Assembly (NCBI GenBank): GCA_025917655.1
Contig: CP084620.1
Coordinates: 682,001-746,000, forward strand
Length of the DNA: 64,000 nucleotides
Source: Chlorella sorokiniana
Taxonomy: Eukaryota; Chlorophyta; Trebouxiophyceae; Chlorellales; Chlorellaceae
Reading direction: 5' to 3'
The notes below the pieces were generated by a model. The model was given only the letters and a program-made list of their open reading frames with translations, ran no database searches and had not been told where the DNA came from. Shown here one piece after another: positions 1 to 11,800 of the stretch (position 1 is its first letter; every line of letters begins with the position of its first letter). Made by a program: the position numbers and the translations under genes.

Positions 1-424
1 CACACCGCCTCCTCCCCTGCCGCCCCCGGGGGTGCAGAGAGGCGGCCACCTGCTGGCCGGCCGACCTGGCGGGGCGCCGATCCTGCTGCAGCAGCAGCCA
101 CAGCAGCCGCAGCCCTGGCAGCTGAGCCCCGCCGTTCTCCGTGGACACCAGGCCGCGCTCGCGCTGGGCATGGCCCATGCCGCGTCCGGGCTCCCGCTGC
201 TGCCAGCCACGGTGCTGCTCACGACCGAGGGGCAGGCTGTGCCAGGCTTGGGCGGGGCAGAGGTCAGCCCTGCGGTAGCAGCCGCGCTTGCCACGGCAGC
301 GGCCTGGCGCCAACTGACAGGCACGCTGCCGGCCAGCATCCTCGGCTATCCTGGCGCTGCGGTGGGCCTGCTGCTCGCTGTTGTTGCTGCCGATTGTGCG
401 GCCGGCATGCCGGCCTCCCCTGCG

Positions 425-781
425 TGTAGCACCCACTGGCAGTGGGCTGGGCGCAGGGTGTCGGGGTGGGTGAAGGCAAACGGCACCCTGCCTCCCGTCT
501 TGTGCTTGATCTTGTTCCAGATCCGCCGCATGCCTGTGCTGCCCTAGCTGCGGAGGAAGCCCACCAGGCTGCGGTGGTCGTTAAAGTACGGGCCGGGATG
601 GTGGGCTTGTTGCGGGTGGGCAAACTCCTTGTCGGTGAGGAGCTCTGCGTGCGGCGGGGCGGAGGCCGCAACATGCTGGCCAGGGCCGGCTGCTGCTGCA
701 GGCACTTGGCGAGCAGCCGCAGGGCAGCTGCCCGGGGTGCTTGCGGACACCCGCAGCTTGATCATCACCGTCATGAACAGC
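425..781 (-). pseudogene. Left copy of a duplicated hypothetical coding segment
   Basis: Read on the minus strand from about 781, this arm gives a peptide starting near MTVMIKLRVSAS and passing through DHRSLVGFLRS. A stop codon replaces the Gln that follows in the plus-strand sister copy, and the same frame then resumes with GSTGMRRIWNKIKHKTGG and ends near HPDTLRPAHCQWVLHA. The in-frame stop suggests a decayed copy or a sequence error. The family is unknown to me. Homology to the sister copy at 819-1183 is the only support that the frame was ever coding. Confidence 0.35.
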
Positions 782-1183
782 GCGGATGATTGTCATGAAC
801 ACTGCTGGCAAACATTGTGCTGTTCATGACGGTGGTGATCAAGCTACGAGTGTCTGCGAGCAGCCCGGCAGCTGCCCTGCGCCTGCTCACCAAGTGCCTG
901 CAGCAGCAGCAGCCCCCTTGCCAGCATGCTGCAGCTGCGGCCTCCGCCCCGCCGCAAGCAGAGCTCCTCGCCGCCGAGGACTTTGCCCATCCGCCAGAGG
1001 CCCACCATCCCGGCCTGCCCTTTGGCGACCACCGCAGCCTGGTGGGCTTCTTCCGCAGCCAGGGCAGCACCGGCATGCGGCGGATCTGGGACAAGATCAA
1101 GCCCAACACTGGCGGCAGGGCGCCGTATGCATTCATCCACCCGACACCCTGCGCTCGGCTTTGTGCCGGTGGGTGCTGCACGA
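425..1183. repeat. Large imperfect inverted repeat, two coding-like arms head to head
   Basis: The left arm (about 425-781) reads on the minus strand almost like the right arm (about 819-1183) on the plus strand. The innermost 14 bases (768-781 and 819-832) are perfectly inverted, with a 37-base spacer between them. Identity over the arms looks like roughly three quarters by eye. Both arms can encode similar peptides with matching pieces such as DHRSLVGF and MRRIW-KIK-TGG, so the repeat is coding-like and not simple sequence. I recognise no transposase motif and no terminal target-site duplication. Confidence 0.75.
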
Positions 1184-1263
1184 CCCATTCGATGATGCTA
1201 CAGCAATTGCGCGGCTCACTCCCAGCACACCAGTGCGAGGGCATGGAGTGCCAGCTGACGTAA
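819..1263 (+). CDS. Right copy of a duplicated hypothetical coding segment (fragment)
   Basis: The plus-strand frame from about 826 gives MTVVIKLRVSAS, then DHRSLVGFFRSQGSTG, MRRIWDKIKPNTGG and AFIHP. After AFIHP a one-base shift is needed to continue as DTLRSALCRWVLHDPFD, which matches the sister copy. The segment is longer and cleaner than the left copy, with no internal stop before the shift. No known domain is visible and neither start nor end is certain. It could be an exon of a larger gene, a mobile-element remnant, or one of a divergent pair of paralogues. Confidence 0.35.
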
Positions 1264-2558
1264 GAGGTGCTCATCCAAACGTTGGAGACCGCTGCACAGC
1301 AAACGGCAAAAATCCGCAGGTATGCGCCCGCATGTAGCAGCCGCCAGACAATTGCAACAGCCACACTTGCCATCATTCTTGCACGTTGCCCTTGCAAATG
1401 GCTCCACATTGCCCTCAAGTGCCTTACCATCGCCTCTTGCTGCGTGCAGGCATGCTGCGTGCAGGCAACACAAAAGTGTGGGTGGATGACGACGGCAACT
1501 GCATCCCCCAGATACAGCTGGGGCAATTCCCGCCATGGCACCTGCTTTGGGCGGTGCGTTGCCGCTCTGCCTGCACAGCATGCCAGCGTGCTGCTGCTCC
1601 GCCCGCGCAGCAGGAGCTTGCTCCACCGCCACCGAGAATTTCGCTGCTTCAACTAACATTCGTTTCCCCTTGTGTATGTGTGCATGGGACCACAACATGT
1701 AAGCAGCAGAGGAGCAGGCAAGAGCGCGAGGCAAAGGTGCTGTCCAGCAAGGGCAAGGGGAAGGCAGAAGCAAATGCGGCTGCCACTCAACCGGCCGCCT
1801 TCTTGGCAGAAATTTCAATTGCATGGCCTCAAAGTAATCCCATTGTCTTGATTTTAGGTTGAAATCTATGTAGCACACAAACTCTGGTCTGGACAGCTCC
1901 TTGTTCAGCTCGCAAGCGGCACGTGCACATTGACCTCCTGCCGCCGCCTGCCTCCCTATGCCTTTGCGTCTTCTGTGCGCTGCCCACCCGGCGTTGCCAT
2001 TACTGGCCAGCACCCAGAAAAAGCACGATAGCAAGCCCTACATCACCTCCGCCACCCTGTCGCACCTAGGTGAACACCCGCATGCCACCGGCGGCGGGAC
2101 AGCTGTGCTGCAAGCCAGTCGTGTTTCGGGGTTGGCGCCTTGCCACCCTGGTGCCTTTTTCTTTCCTTATTTTGCTGATTTATATTCTTGCCCTGCTGTC
2201 TCGTATTCACGACACGCGCGTGCGAGGCGTACAAGGAAGGGTCCCATCCTTCCTTCCTGTTAGCCAACCGGGGTAAGAACGCCGTTGGTATGCACCCCTG
2301 ATGCCGTGAAACCGCCCTCCACGGGTTTGCAGTCCCGCTGCACCACGTCGCCCCTTGGCGTTGCCCTTCTCTGCGTTGCGGTTTGCCGCCCGGATGCCTG
2401 CTCAGTGTGCCTAGGAAGGCGACCGAGCCCTGCCTCGCGAGCAATTCCGGCTTCAGCCCTGTCCTGGCGGCGCGCTGGCGACGCAGAGCTCTCCGGCCTT
2501 GCCAAGCAGTAACCTTGGGTTCCCCCTGCTGTAACGTGCAGCCTGCCAGCTGCCACCA
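1264..2558. other. About 1.3 kb without a convincing gene
   Basis: Several overlapping frames on both strands are open, as expected at this GC content, but none shows a recognisable domain, a clear exon/intron pattern or a conserved motif. A short plus-strand stretch near 1471-1545 (KVWVDDDGNCIPQIQLGQ) and a minus-strand stretch near 1800-1870 look slightly protein-like; neither can be extended with confidence. This may be UTR or intron sequence of neighbouring genes, or decayed sequence related to the inverted repeat. Confidence 0.4.
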
Positions 2559-3363
2559 ATGGAGGGGACCCATCAAAACGCTGCAAGCAGCGAGGCTGCT
2601 CTGCAGCGCGGGGTCCGGCTGATGCAGCTCCTGGCGCGCAGCATGAGGTGTCCCGGGCATGACGAGGCCACCCTGCAGGCTTGTGCGGCGGCGGCTGCAC
2701 GCGGGTGGACCATCACCGCGCCGCCCTGCGCCCACGCTCAGGACTGCCAAGCGGTGCTGAACCTGTGGAGGCACTTCTGCAGCGATCACCAGGAGGGGCA
2801 GGGGCCCGCGCTGCCCCAGGGCTGCCGCATGGAGGCAGCCACCGGCGGAGCCGGCGTGGTGTCGTGCGCAGGTGCGTGCCAGGCTCGGAAGGAGCCGTGC
2901 CATAATGCAGCCTGGCGCCTGGCCGCCTGCTGCCTCACGTCCTCATTCACCTGTTGGCAGCCAAGACGCCATTCTTCTACCTTCCATGCGCGCTTCGGCG
3001 CCCACCCCACCGCACCACCACCACACGAAACAAGAACGCTTCACTGCCGCCCTGCCTGCAGAGCTGGCAGCAGAGCTGCGGCACTGGAGGGCATGCAGCC
3101 AGCGCTCCAGTTGCTCCCGCTGCGCCAACATCCAAGCGTACGACTGCCGCGGCACCTGTCAGCTGCCTGTCCCATCCCTGCCCTGGACGAGCTCCGCCGT
3201 CCACCACTTGAGCCAGCCCCCTCCTGCCCCAACCATGTCGCAGCGTGAAGAGCGCCCTGCTCTGGCGGCGGGAGCAGGAGAGCATGAGGGGCCCTGCGCC
3301 TCCTGTGCAGCAGCTTGGTGGCGCTGCGGCGCACCCAGAGCCTCCAGAGCAGGACGCGGATGA
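2559..3363 (+). CDS. Hypothetical protein, two exons, Cys-rich
   Basis: A start at 2559 (MEGTHQNAASSEAALQ) opens a frame of about 104 residues ending at a CAG/GTGCGT donor near 2871. An acceptor at 3060-3061 restores frame into ELAAELRHWRACSQ and a Cys-rich stretch (CSRCANIQAYDC), with a stop near 3363. Scattered Cys and His (CAHAQDC, HFCSDH, CSRC) hint at metal binding but fit no zinc finger I can name. An alternative third segment in another frame (3245-3460) contains an acidic run (DADDDPGTPP) and could be the true C terminus. I do not recognise the product and the model is weak. Confidence 0.3.
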
Positions 3364-3463
3364 CGACCCCGGCACGCCGCCTGCGGGCGACCGCTCCCAC
3401 GCTCCCTGCAGCCTGCTGCTTCCCTCGCTGCACCCAATGTCCACGGACCCTTTTGAGTGAGAT

Positions 3464-3919
3464 TCATGCTTGGCGACAACTTCAAGCCATGCCTTGGTAC
3501 TCTTATATGTAAGCATGCCTGGATTCCTGACCACAACCTCACAGTCTCAACGGTGTCTGCTCATCAGCAGAGCAGCGCTGAGTCACCCTCACAGAATCCG
3601 TGCTCTCCGTGTTCTGCGTCAGCGCCTATGTTTGAAATGAAAATGTGTTTGGATGGGCGGGATTGTTGAAGGCAATGTTGGGAGTCAGGCGCGTGGCCAA
3701 GGTCCGCGGAAAGGCGTCTGTGCAGGGTAAGGGTCGGTCGTCACGAGAAAAATGTTATGGAAAGCTAATGGCCAGTGTGCCAGACAAAAGGGAGCGTTCT
3801 GGGACGATATAGCAGGGTAGAAGGGTTGCATTGTTCACAGGGGTTCATGCAAGGTTGGAAGGGGCCCTGAGGCGCCCAGCGGGCACGGCCCAAACGGGGG
3901 AGGCCCCCGCAAGCCAGCG
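3464..3919. other. Intergenic stretch, nothing recognised
   Basis: This 450-base stretch has lower GC than its surroundings and many stops in all frames. It probably holds the 3' UTRs of the hypothetical gene to the left and of the minus-strand DUF1761 gene to the right. No repeat or RNA gene is evident. Confidence 0.4.
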
Positions 3920-4891
3920 TTACAGCTCAACGGCGCCAGGCCGGCGACTGGCGCCACCTGCTTGAAGCGCTGGCGATGCCGACCTCTGCGTCATGACGGC
4001 GGGGTGGCCATGCTGCGTGCCAAACACCGCCAGCAGGCAGCATGTCATGCACAGCATGGCAGCATGGTAGCCCAAGTGCAGCAGGAAGAGCAAGAAGGGA
4101 CGCCCCTCGAAGAAGTAGTGTCTGCAGCAGTGGATATGGAGGGCGAGGCAACGCAGTGGGAGGGACTGCTGTACACAGTGCATGGGGTTGTGTTGGCACA
4201 GCGACAGCGCGGGGCAGCCTGCTGGATGGCTGGATGCGCACAATCGCGTTTACCTTGCATTCAGGCATGTCTCAGCTAGAAGCAGAACAAGTGCCATGGT
4301 CAGTCCCTCCTGCCAGGTCGTCACTTCAAGCCGAAGCACGAGCCAGTGGACCAGGGCGGTGAGCAGCAGGCAGGCGGCCAGGGTGCCCAGCAGGGAGCGC
4401 AGCGGCTGCGCAGGCAGCTCCGTGCGGTCGAACACGGGGCGCGTTCTGTTGACAAGCCGCATGTATGTCTTCCTGAAAGTTTGAAAGTACCACACCGTTG
4501 AAACTGCATGCATTGGAAGGGAGGGGGTTGTGAACTTCATGCCTCTTCGAGGCCACGGGGCTGGAGCAGCTAGCAGGCGCAAGCGGCGGCGGCACACGTC
4601 ATAAGTGGCCGCTGGGCAACGGGTGTTGCCCCGCCTCACAGGCTTTCACATACCCGTAAGCTGAAGCATAACAACGGCCAGCGCCACCTGCAGCGTCAAA
4701 AGGGGGAGGGGGACGCCATGTGGCTCGTCACGAGGGGGCGCAGGGCAAGCAGGGCGTGACCACGCCAATTGTGCATGTGATGACCCATTGCTCACCAGCA
4801 CGCCCCCTGAGGCATTTCCATGGCGGGGCTCCCTTGGAAGTTTTGGCGACGGAACGTCAAGGGTGTTCCCCGCCTTTACCGCTAGCTGCAA
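3920..4891 (-). CDS. DUF1761-type multi-pass membrane protein
   Basis: On the minus strand three exons join in frame. The first, around 4691-4659, gives VALAVVMLQLT. After an acceptor near 4505 the second gives STVWYFQTFRKTYMRL and two hydrophobic helices (LLGTLAACLLLTALVHWLVL and GLTMALVLLLA). After an acceptor near 4121 the third gives HYFFEGRPFLLFLLHLGYH and a last helix, with a stop at 3920. WYxxxxF-K--M near the first helix and (Y/F)FEGRP-LFL---GYH before the last are the hallmarks I know from the DUF1761 family, which has four helices and no assigned function. The N terminus is uncertain: an open frame back to a Met at 4891 is long and low in hydrophobicity, and a splice acceptor precedes the first helix. 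The location is presumably an organelle or plasma membrane. Confidence 0.7.
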
Positions 4892-5215
4892 TGCGCCATG
4901 GTGTAAGTGATAATGCTTAAGTAGAGGTCAGCTGAACGCGCCACAGCTCTCAAGAGGGAGGCGCGTCCCGACTTCTCGCCAGCTGGAGGCTTGTTGGCCT
5001 GTTCACCAGCTCTGCCCCTCATTTCGGGTTTACCGCACATCGGGAGGGCGAAGCACGTTACACGACTTCTCATGGACTTGAAAAGAGCAATGCTGCAAGG
5101 AAATCGGCTTCGCCCTGAGCAGATGAGGCTAAGTGCCGCCCCGCTCCGCAGCAAGCAACGCCGCCGTCTCGTCTCTCTCATCACCCCTGCACAGAGGACG
5201 GGACATGCACCACGC
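4892..5215. other. Short intergenic spacer between two minus-strand genes
   Basis: This holds the 3' flank of the ankyrin-DHHC gene and the presumed 5' region of the DUF1761 gene. Apart from a possible polyadenylation signal at 5058-5062 I see nothing recognisable. Confidence 0.4.
5058..5062 (-). terminator. Possible TGTAA polyadenylation signal
   Basis: TGTAA on the minus strand lies about 155 bases past the stop of the ankyrin-DHHC gene. TGTAA is the usual poly(A) signal in chlorophyte mRNAs. A pentamer can occur by chance. Confidence 0.35.
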
Positions 5216-7252
5216 TCAACCTCCGTTGCAAGCACCTGAATCGGGTACAAGCTGTTGCGGCAGCCAGCCAGCGACCACATGCGGCCCCAAGCCTGCGGCT
5301 CGCTCGAGCCGCCACGCCCACCTCAGCAGGAAGGGCGAGGGCGCCGCCTGGTGCGGGTGGCACGTCTCCCCGCAGTTGGCGCGCCAGCCCTTGTCGAAGG
5401 GGTTGTGGAAGTCGCCGTCCCCGCCGTGCATGTACTTGTACCTGTCAGGCGGGCGCAGGGGCGGTGGCGGCGGCAGCGTCACCGCCAGGGGGCGCTCGCA
5501 CGCATGGCACGCACACTGGCGCGCAGGCGGCCATTGGCAGGCGCACGAGACCCTGGGCCATTCCAGCAAGCACAGCCAGGCGGGCGGGGCGCGCGGGGGC
5601 GGGCGGAGGCGGGCGGCGGCGCGCGCCTGTGCCAGTTGGCCAGCTCGTTGGTGGTGACGTTGCGGGCCACCTGGGAGGCCTGGGCGATGGCCAGCGCCGA
5701 CACGGAGATGAGGAGGAAGACGTCGCAGACCAGGAACAGCACCGGGCCCAGCAGCTGCACGTGGGTGCCCGGGTGCTGCGCCCGGGAGGGAAGGGGTGGG
5801 TGGGGGGGTGGGGGATGGCGGGGAGGGGGATGGCGGGCACACAGCTTCTCCGTCCCGGCCGGCCACGCGCTGCTGCCCCACTCCTTCCTGCTTGCGCATG
5901 CTCCTCCATCAGCCGTATACTGGCGCAGCCGACCCCGCCCCGCCACCTGTCGCGCCGCCCGGCGCCGCCCTGGCGGCCCCAGGCCCCACCTGCTTGCTGT
6001 TGTGGGAGACCGCCTCGTGGATGCGCACCACCCCCACCAGGGTGGACACCAGGATGGCGCCCAGCTCCAGCCACAGGAAGGTGAGGAAGAGGTGGCGGTT
6101 GCCGCGGCCGATGGCGTTGCCCACCTGCAGCAAGGGCCGGCAGCCAGCCGCGCGCTTGCAGGCTCAAGCAGGCGCTGGCCCGGGATGCGGCAGGCAGCAG
6201 CCGCAGGAGCCGCCCACGCCCAGCACAGCTGCTGTGCAGGCGGGCCGGCACGCTGCCGCATTCGCAGGCAGCTCCAGCGGCGAGCGCCCGGCTGCGCAGG
6301 CTGCTGCGTGCCCCGCATGCTGCTGCGGGTTGCATGCTGCGGCAGAGCAGCGCGCGGGCAGCACTCACCCAGGGGCAGTAGTGGTCAAACACCTCCACGC
6401 AGCGCCCCGTCACCGGGCAGTGCTTGGCGCGCAGCGGCGCACGATGCGGCACGCCACACACAGCTGCGACCAGTGCCCCGCCGCCAGGGCGGGGTTGTCC
6501 AGCAGCGCGTGCCCGCCGCGGCCGCTGCCGCCGCCGCCGCTGGGGCTGGCGCGCCCGTGCTGCTGCTTGCCGTTGCTGTCCCAGCGCTGCAGGGGGACGG
6601 CCTTCGCCGTGCCGCCGCCCACAGGGTGCAGGGGGATGAAGCCGGGGTCGGCGCTGGTGGTGAGGTACAGGAAGTACAGGCCCGACGACGCCAGACCCAG
6701 CGCCAGCCACGCCCCCGCCAGCGAGAGCTGCGGGCAGGGCAGCGTAAGTGTCAGGCACAGCGGCACGTCAGCAGACAGATCCTGGCTCAAAGGGAGGGGG
6801 CAGCCAGGCAGAGCGCAGCAAGGCTTGGGGCAGGCCGGCGGCGAAAGCAGCCAGCAAAGGGCGGTGTCCGCCCGCGCGGGCGTGTGTGCGCGCGCTGGCC
6901 TGGGGGGCACCTTGCTGGCGGGCGGGAAGGCTCTGTTGTGCACCACGCAGTAGGCCAGCATGGCCAGCATGCCCAGGATGATGCCCCAGATTACGGGGGA
7001 CAGGTGCAGGCGCGCCAGCAGGCCCAGCGGGCCCCCGCCGCTTCACTGTGTGCTGCGGCAGCGCACGGTAGGCAGGGGAATGCAGGGGGAGGATGAGCGG
7101 CAGGGCGCGGCATCATGCGGGGCAGCCGGGTGGGCGGAAGGGCGCAACAGCGTGGAGGCCACACCATGCATGCGGTAACTGGCGCAGAATGCCTCTCAGA
7201 GTCGAACATCGGCAGCCCTCATGACGCCCGGCCCTGCCACCCACAACCCCAC

Positions 7253-7286
<34 letters not shown>

Positions 7287-8549
7287 AAACATCATCACAC
7301 ACACCTGCCGGTACTTGAACTCCGCAAGATGCAGGCCAAGCAGGCGGTGGCCCTTCTCAATGGCTAACTGTGAGGGCGTGCAGCCCGTGCTGTCTGGCTG
7401 CGTCAGCGCCTCCTCGCCGCCGCCCTGCACAGGCGGCACGGGCACAAGGCTGAGACGGCGGGCACGACTAGGAGCCCTGTGGCGGCGCGCCCACGGCCCC
7501 CCCGCACCCGCCAGCCGGAGCGGCGGATCCAGCAGCGGGGTTGCTTGCCTGCAGCAGCACCGTGCAAGCCTCGGTGTGCCCGCGGATGGCCGCCCAGTGC
7601 AACGGCGTGCAGCCCTCCTTGTCGGGCAGCACGCAGCGCGCGCCCAGCACCAGGAGCAGGCGTATCGTGTCTGCAGGGACAGCACACACAGCCCGCTGGT
7701 GAACCCGCACTCGCGCTCGCACTCGTGCCAGCCGCCGGGAGCAGTGCAGCGCCGCTCAGCGTGGCGGGAGCTGCGCCGCGCACCCGCAAAGCCCTTGTAC
7801 GCCGCCCAGTGCAGCGGCGTGCGGCCGTCGTTGTCGAGCGAGTCGGTGTCGGCGTTCCACTTCAGGGCCAGGTGGTACAGGACAGCCGTCTGGCCGTACT
7901 GCGCGGCCACGTGGCACGCGGTGTAGCCGCTGCAAGAGGGGAGAGCGTAGAACGACCTTTTCCGGCTGGGCAGGGGCGCGCAGTCAGGGAGCGCAGGCAG
8001 AGCAGCACGGAAAGCAGCGAAACAGAGCGTGTACAAGCAGCCCTAGATGGGCGTGTAAGACCCACGCTGGCACATTTCGCCGACACACAGGCATGCAGGC
8101 CAGCCACAAGCGCACCGTGAGTCTTGAGCAGAAAGGTCGGCGCCCGCCCGCAGGAGCGTCTCCATCGCACCGACGCTGCCGCGCACCGCCGACCAGTGCA
8201 GCGCGTTCTGGCCCGTGCTGTCTGCGGCATGGATATCGCATCCCTTGTCCAGCAGGTAGGTCAGCACGGCCACGCGGTTGTTGAGCGCAGCCCATTGCAG
8301 CGCGTAAAAGCCCTGGTCGTCGGGTCGGTGCAGCGCCTCGGGCTCCGCCTCTGCCAGCTCACGCAGCTTCTCAAAGTCTCCGAACGCAGCGGCCTTCCAA
8401 ACTGCACAGCGGATTGTAGGGGGAGTCCAGCCGCGTTCAAAGCCCCGAGACAGGGCCGGGGCTTGGGCGGAGGGTGGCAAGGCAGCAAAGTTGTTCCCGG
8501 ACGTGTCAGCCGGCGATCCACCTGTGTCGATATCTTGTGACTGCGCCAT
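5216..8549 (-). CDS. Ankyrin-repeat DHHC-type protein S-acyltransferase
   Basis: This enzyme family transfers palmitate to Cys of target proteins at Golgi or plasma membranes. The ATG at 8549 begins [11 protein letters not shown]. Exons down to about 7320 encode roughly five ankyrin repeats (for example [45 protein letters not shown]). Transmembrane exons follow near 7030-6900 and 6730-6640. The Cys-rich domain at about 6460-6370 reads CVACRIVR, then [23 protein letters not shown]. The active site is DHYC, as in yeast Akr1, not DHHC. Later exons give [13 protein letters not shown], more membrane helices, the conserved TTNELANW and NPFDKGW motifs, and the stop at 5216. Introns are short. One base appears to be missing between CRIVR and LRAKHC (about 6440), probably a sequence error. 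The closest known architecture is plant PAT24/TIP1 or yeast Akr1. Confidence 0.88.
7255..7284 (+). repeat. (CA)n microsatellite in an intron
   Basis: About 15 CA units lie inside an intron of the ankyrin-DHHC gene. The transcribed strand carries (TG)n just after a splice donor. The repeat is probably length-polymorphic. Confidence 0.9.
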
Positions 8550-8837
8550 GGCAGCTGAGCGCAGGCCCAGCGAGGCCCAGCGGCGGAGGTGCAATCGATC
8601 AGGAGAGCGCACCCCGTCTATCCCGGTTCAATAACGTCACTTCGCGATCGCAAACGTGAGGTGGGCGAGTCTGGACCTTGCTGACAGGGTGACCTGGCAC
8701 CACGCGGCGCTCCCAGCGTCGCGCTGCCTCCCCATCGCGCCTCAGCCAGCAGTGCACTCAGCGCCCAGCAGGATCCTTTGAAACAGTGTGTTGCAGCTCA
8801 ATGTTTTCCTAGGGGAGCTTGACCTCCATTGAACACT

Positions 8838-11800
8838 CTAAGCGCCACTTTTGCGACATCCCTCTGCAGCCATGCGCTGCTTCAGTTGCTGCAGATCCGG
8901 CATGGTGGCGGTGCCTATGCCGCTGCCGCTGTCAGCCTGGTGAACCAGTGCCAGCAGCTCAGCCAGCAGCCCGCATGCCAGCTCATGCCGTGCCCTGTCC
9001 ACCCTCGCAGCACGCGCGTGCTCCCGCGCGCTGACGGCGGCAGCTGCCGCGCCGGCCTGCCCATCAGCTCTTCCATCTGCCTCCCCGGCTGCGGAGGGCT
9101 CGCCTGCTGCGTCCCCCTGCGCTTCCTGCACCTGCTGCCGAGGCGCTGTGTCGGGGGCGTCGCCATCCACGACGCTTCTGGCGCCGCTTCCTTCGCCAGC
9201 CCGTGGGAAGGCCTCCTGAAGCACCCGCAGCGCCCCTTCCAGATCTGTGGCTGCGGCATCAGGCTGCCCCACCGCGGCATGGGCCGTGCCCAGTATGCGC
9301 AGGCAGTGAGCCACCTCCAGCGCAGCCGAGTCAGGCCGCTGTGGGCGCCGCAGAGCGGACAGCTGCGGCTGAGCAGGGCGCAGCCAAGCCAACAGGCCGC
9401 CGCCGTCGCCATTGTCATGGCGCCCTTGCCGCCGTTCCCAGTCCAACGCCTCCCGCTGCGCCTGCTGAGCAATGCTCAGCGCCTCCTGGGCAATTGCCAC
9501 GGCCTGCTGCCGCCCGCTCTGCTGCAAGGAGCCACTGCTGCTGGGCCTAACTTCCGCTGCCCCTGGAGCTGGCTTTGCCGCATCGCCGCCAGGACCTCCT
9601 TCCTCGGCCGCAGCAGCAAGCTCCAGCTGAGCGAGCTTGCGCAGCGTGGCGGCCACGGCAGGGTGCCGAGGCCCTGCCAGCGTGGTGCGGGCCTCCAGCG
9701 CACGGTGCAGCAGGCGCCGCGCCTCCTCCCACCGCCCCTGCGCCTGCACTGCCCCCGCCAGGTTCTCGGCCGCGTTGGCGAGGTTGCCCTGCTCCAAGCC
9801 CTGTAGGAGTACACAGGAAACATGTGATGTGACTGCTGCAATTCACATTTGGCTGCAGGTCTGACGCCACCACAACCACAGCCCCACGCGGCATGTAGCT
9901 TTGCGAACTGTCTTCCCACACCTTGGCCGCCAGCTGCCGGCGGGCTGCGCAAGCACCCGCAAACCCCCTTGCCTCCCCGCTGCACTCTACAGCCCGGACG
10001 CAACACACAAGCAGGCACCCGCCTGCGCTGACTCCACGTATTCCAGCACAGCGCGCAGCAGGCGCTCAGCCTCCGCCGCCCTCCCCAGCTCCAGTAGCAT
10101 CTCGGCCAGGCGGCCGCGGCGCCGCACGCAGCCAGGGGTGGCACCCACACCCTGCGGAAAGGGAGGCAGCAACGGCTTTCCGGCTCGCTCAAGGCAAGTG
10201 GGTCGCAATCCAGGGCATGCCAATAAGCGTCGACGCAGCCACAGGTGTCGGCTGGACATGAACAGGCTGTGGGGAGGGCCGCAGCAGCAACGCCGGCCTC
10301 AGGTCCAAGCCACCGTAAGCTGCCAATCCACATCCGCTGGTTCGCCCCACTGCAACCAACAGGTGCAGGCGGGCAGCCAGCGCAGCCCACCTGCCCCTCC
10401 ATGATCTCCAGTGACTGCTGCGCCAGCTGCGCCGCCTGCTCCCGCTGCCCCTGCTGCCACCGCACTTCCGCCAGGTGGTACATGCTGTTGCTGGTCTCGC
10501 TGCAGGGCCAACGGGGCGGCAGAGCGATGCAGGCGCGTGTGAGGACAGATGCATGTCAAGGGGAGCAGCGTGTGGAGGCGGCACGTGGCACCCTTTTTAA
10601 CCTTGGGCACACCACTATAAGCCACAGGCCCCATCGCAGCCTCCCAGCGGCAGCCTCCTTTCCGCGGACCAGCACCCTCCACACCTGTGCCCCGTGCCCA
10701 GCACCTCCAGCTTGAGCCGCAGCGCCTGCTGGTAGGAGTCGGCGGCGCGCTCCAGCTGGCGGCGGGCGAGGTAGAAGCCGCCCAGGTTGTGCAGAGCAAA
10801 GGCGACGCGTGCGTCGCGCAGCCCGTACGCCCGGGTAAGAATGCCCAGCGCCTGAGGGGGGGGGGGGGGGGGGTGCCCAGAGGGTGGACAGGTGGGGTGG
10901 TGACCTGGGCCACGATAGCGGCAGCGGCACAACTAAATGGGTGCGAGGCTGGGAGGCTGAATCGAGCCAGGGGCGCTGTACGGCTGCAACCCAAGCCCTG
11001 GCTGGCCCCCACAAAGCCATCCGGCCCGAGGCACCTGCTGGTACAGCGGCTCCGCCTCGTCGTACCGCCGTCGCAGGCGGTAAAACTCGGCGAGGTTGTT
11101 GCAGGCGGAGGCCACGTGTGGGTCGTCGGCGCCAAACCCCCCCCGCGCCATCTCCACAGCCTGTGTGAAGCAAAGGGCCAGGCAGGCGCGTCGAGAGGAT
11201 ACACTAGATGATGCCAGGCATGGCAGCCACACCAAGGAACACGAAGGCAAGGGATGAATGAGGTGTGTGCTGATCGGGCTGCGCCTCGACACGCCAACGC
11301 CAGCGACGCGTCCTCGAGCGCCGCCAAGGCAGAGCAGCGGCGGCACCTTTTGAAGTATCGTTCGGCCTCGCCCAGCCGCCCCTGCTGCACCAGCTCCCGC
11401 CCCAGGTCGGTGAACACGCGCCACTGCGGGCAGCGGGGAACACAAGCTTGCCATCACCTTCTGCCCATGCAACGCGTGCAGGGCGGACGGCGGTGCACAG
11501 CCGCATGCTTGGGCCCCGCAGCACCTGAGCTGTCGCGCTGTTGCTGACCGCCGCTGGCTGGTCCTCCAGCTGAACCTCCCCGCAGTCTGGGCAAGCAGGC
11601 CCATCGTCTTCCTGTTGCGCCTGCTGCTCATGCCCCTGCTTCTGCGGGGCATCTGCCAAGCTCCACTGGGTGAAGGCCGCCAGGAGGCCCGCAGCGGCGG
11701 CGGTTCCAGTGGCGGCGGAAGGTCGGCCGCTCGGCGAGCCCACTGCCGTGGCTGGTCGACCCGCAAATTGCTCTTCGACGATAGATATCCGTTGTTTCAT

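Noticed and set aside
771-1652. A 293-codon minus-strand open frame spanning the right arm of the inverted repeat
   Set aside because: The conserved peptide of the repeat is read on the other strand here, and this frame shows no motif.
5255-7096. A 613-codon open frame on the plus strand
   Set aside because: It lies antisense to the acyltransferase exons and introns, is low-complexity Arg/Ala/Pro-rich and has no domain. Long antisense frames are expected at this GC content.
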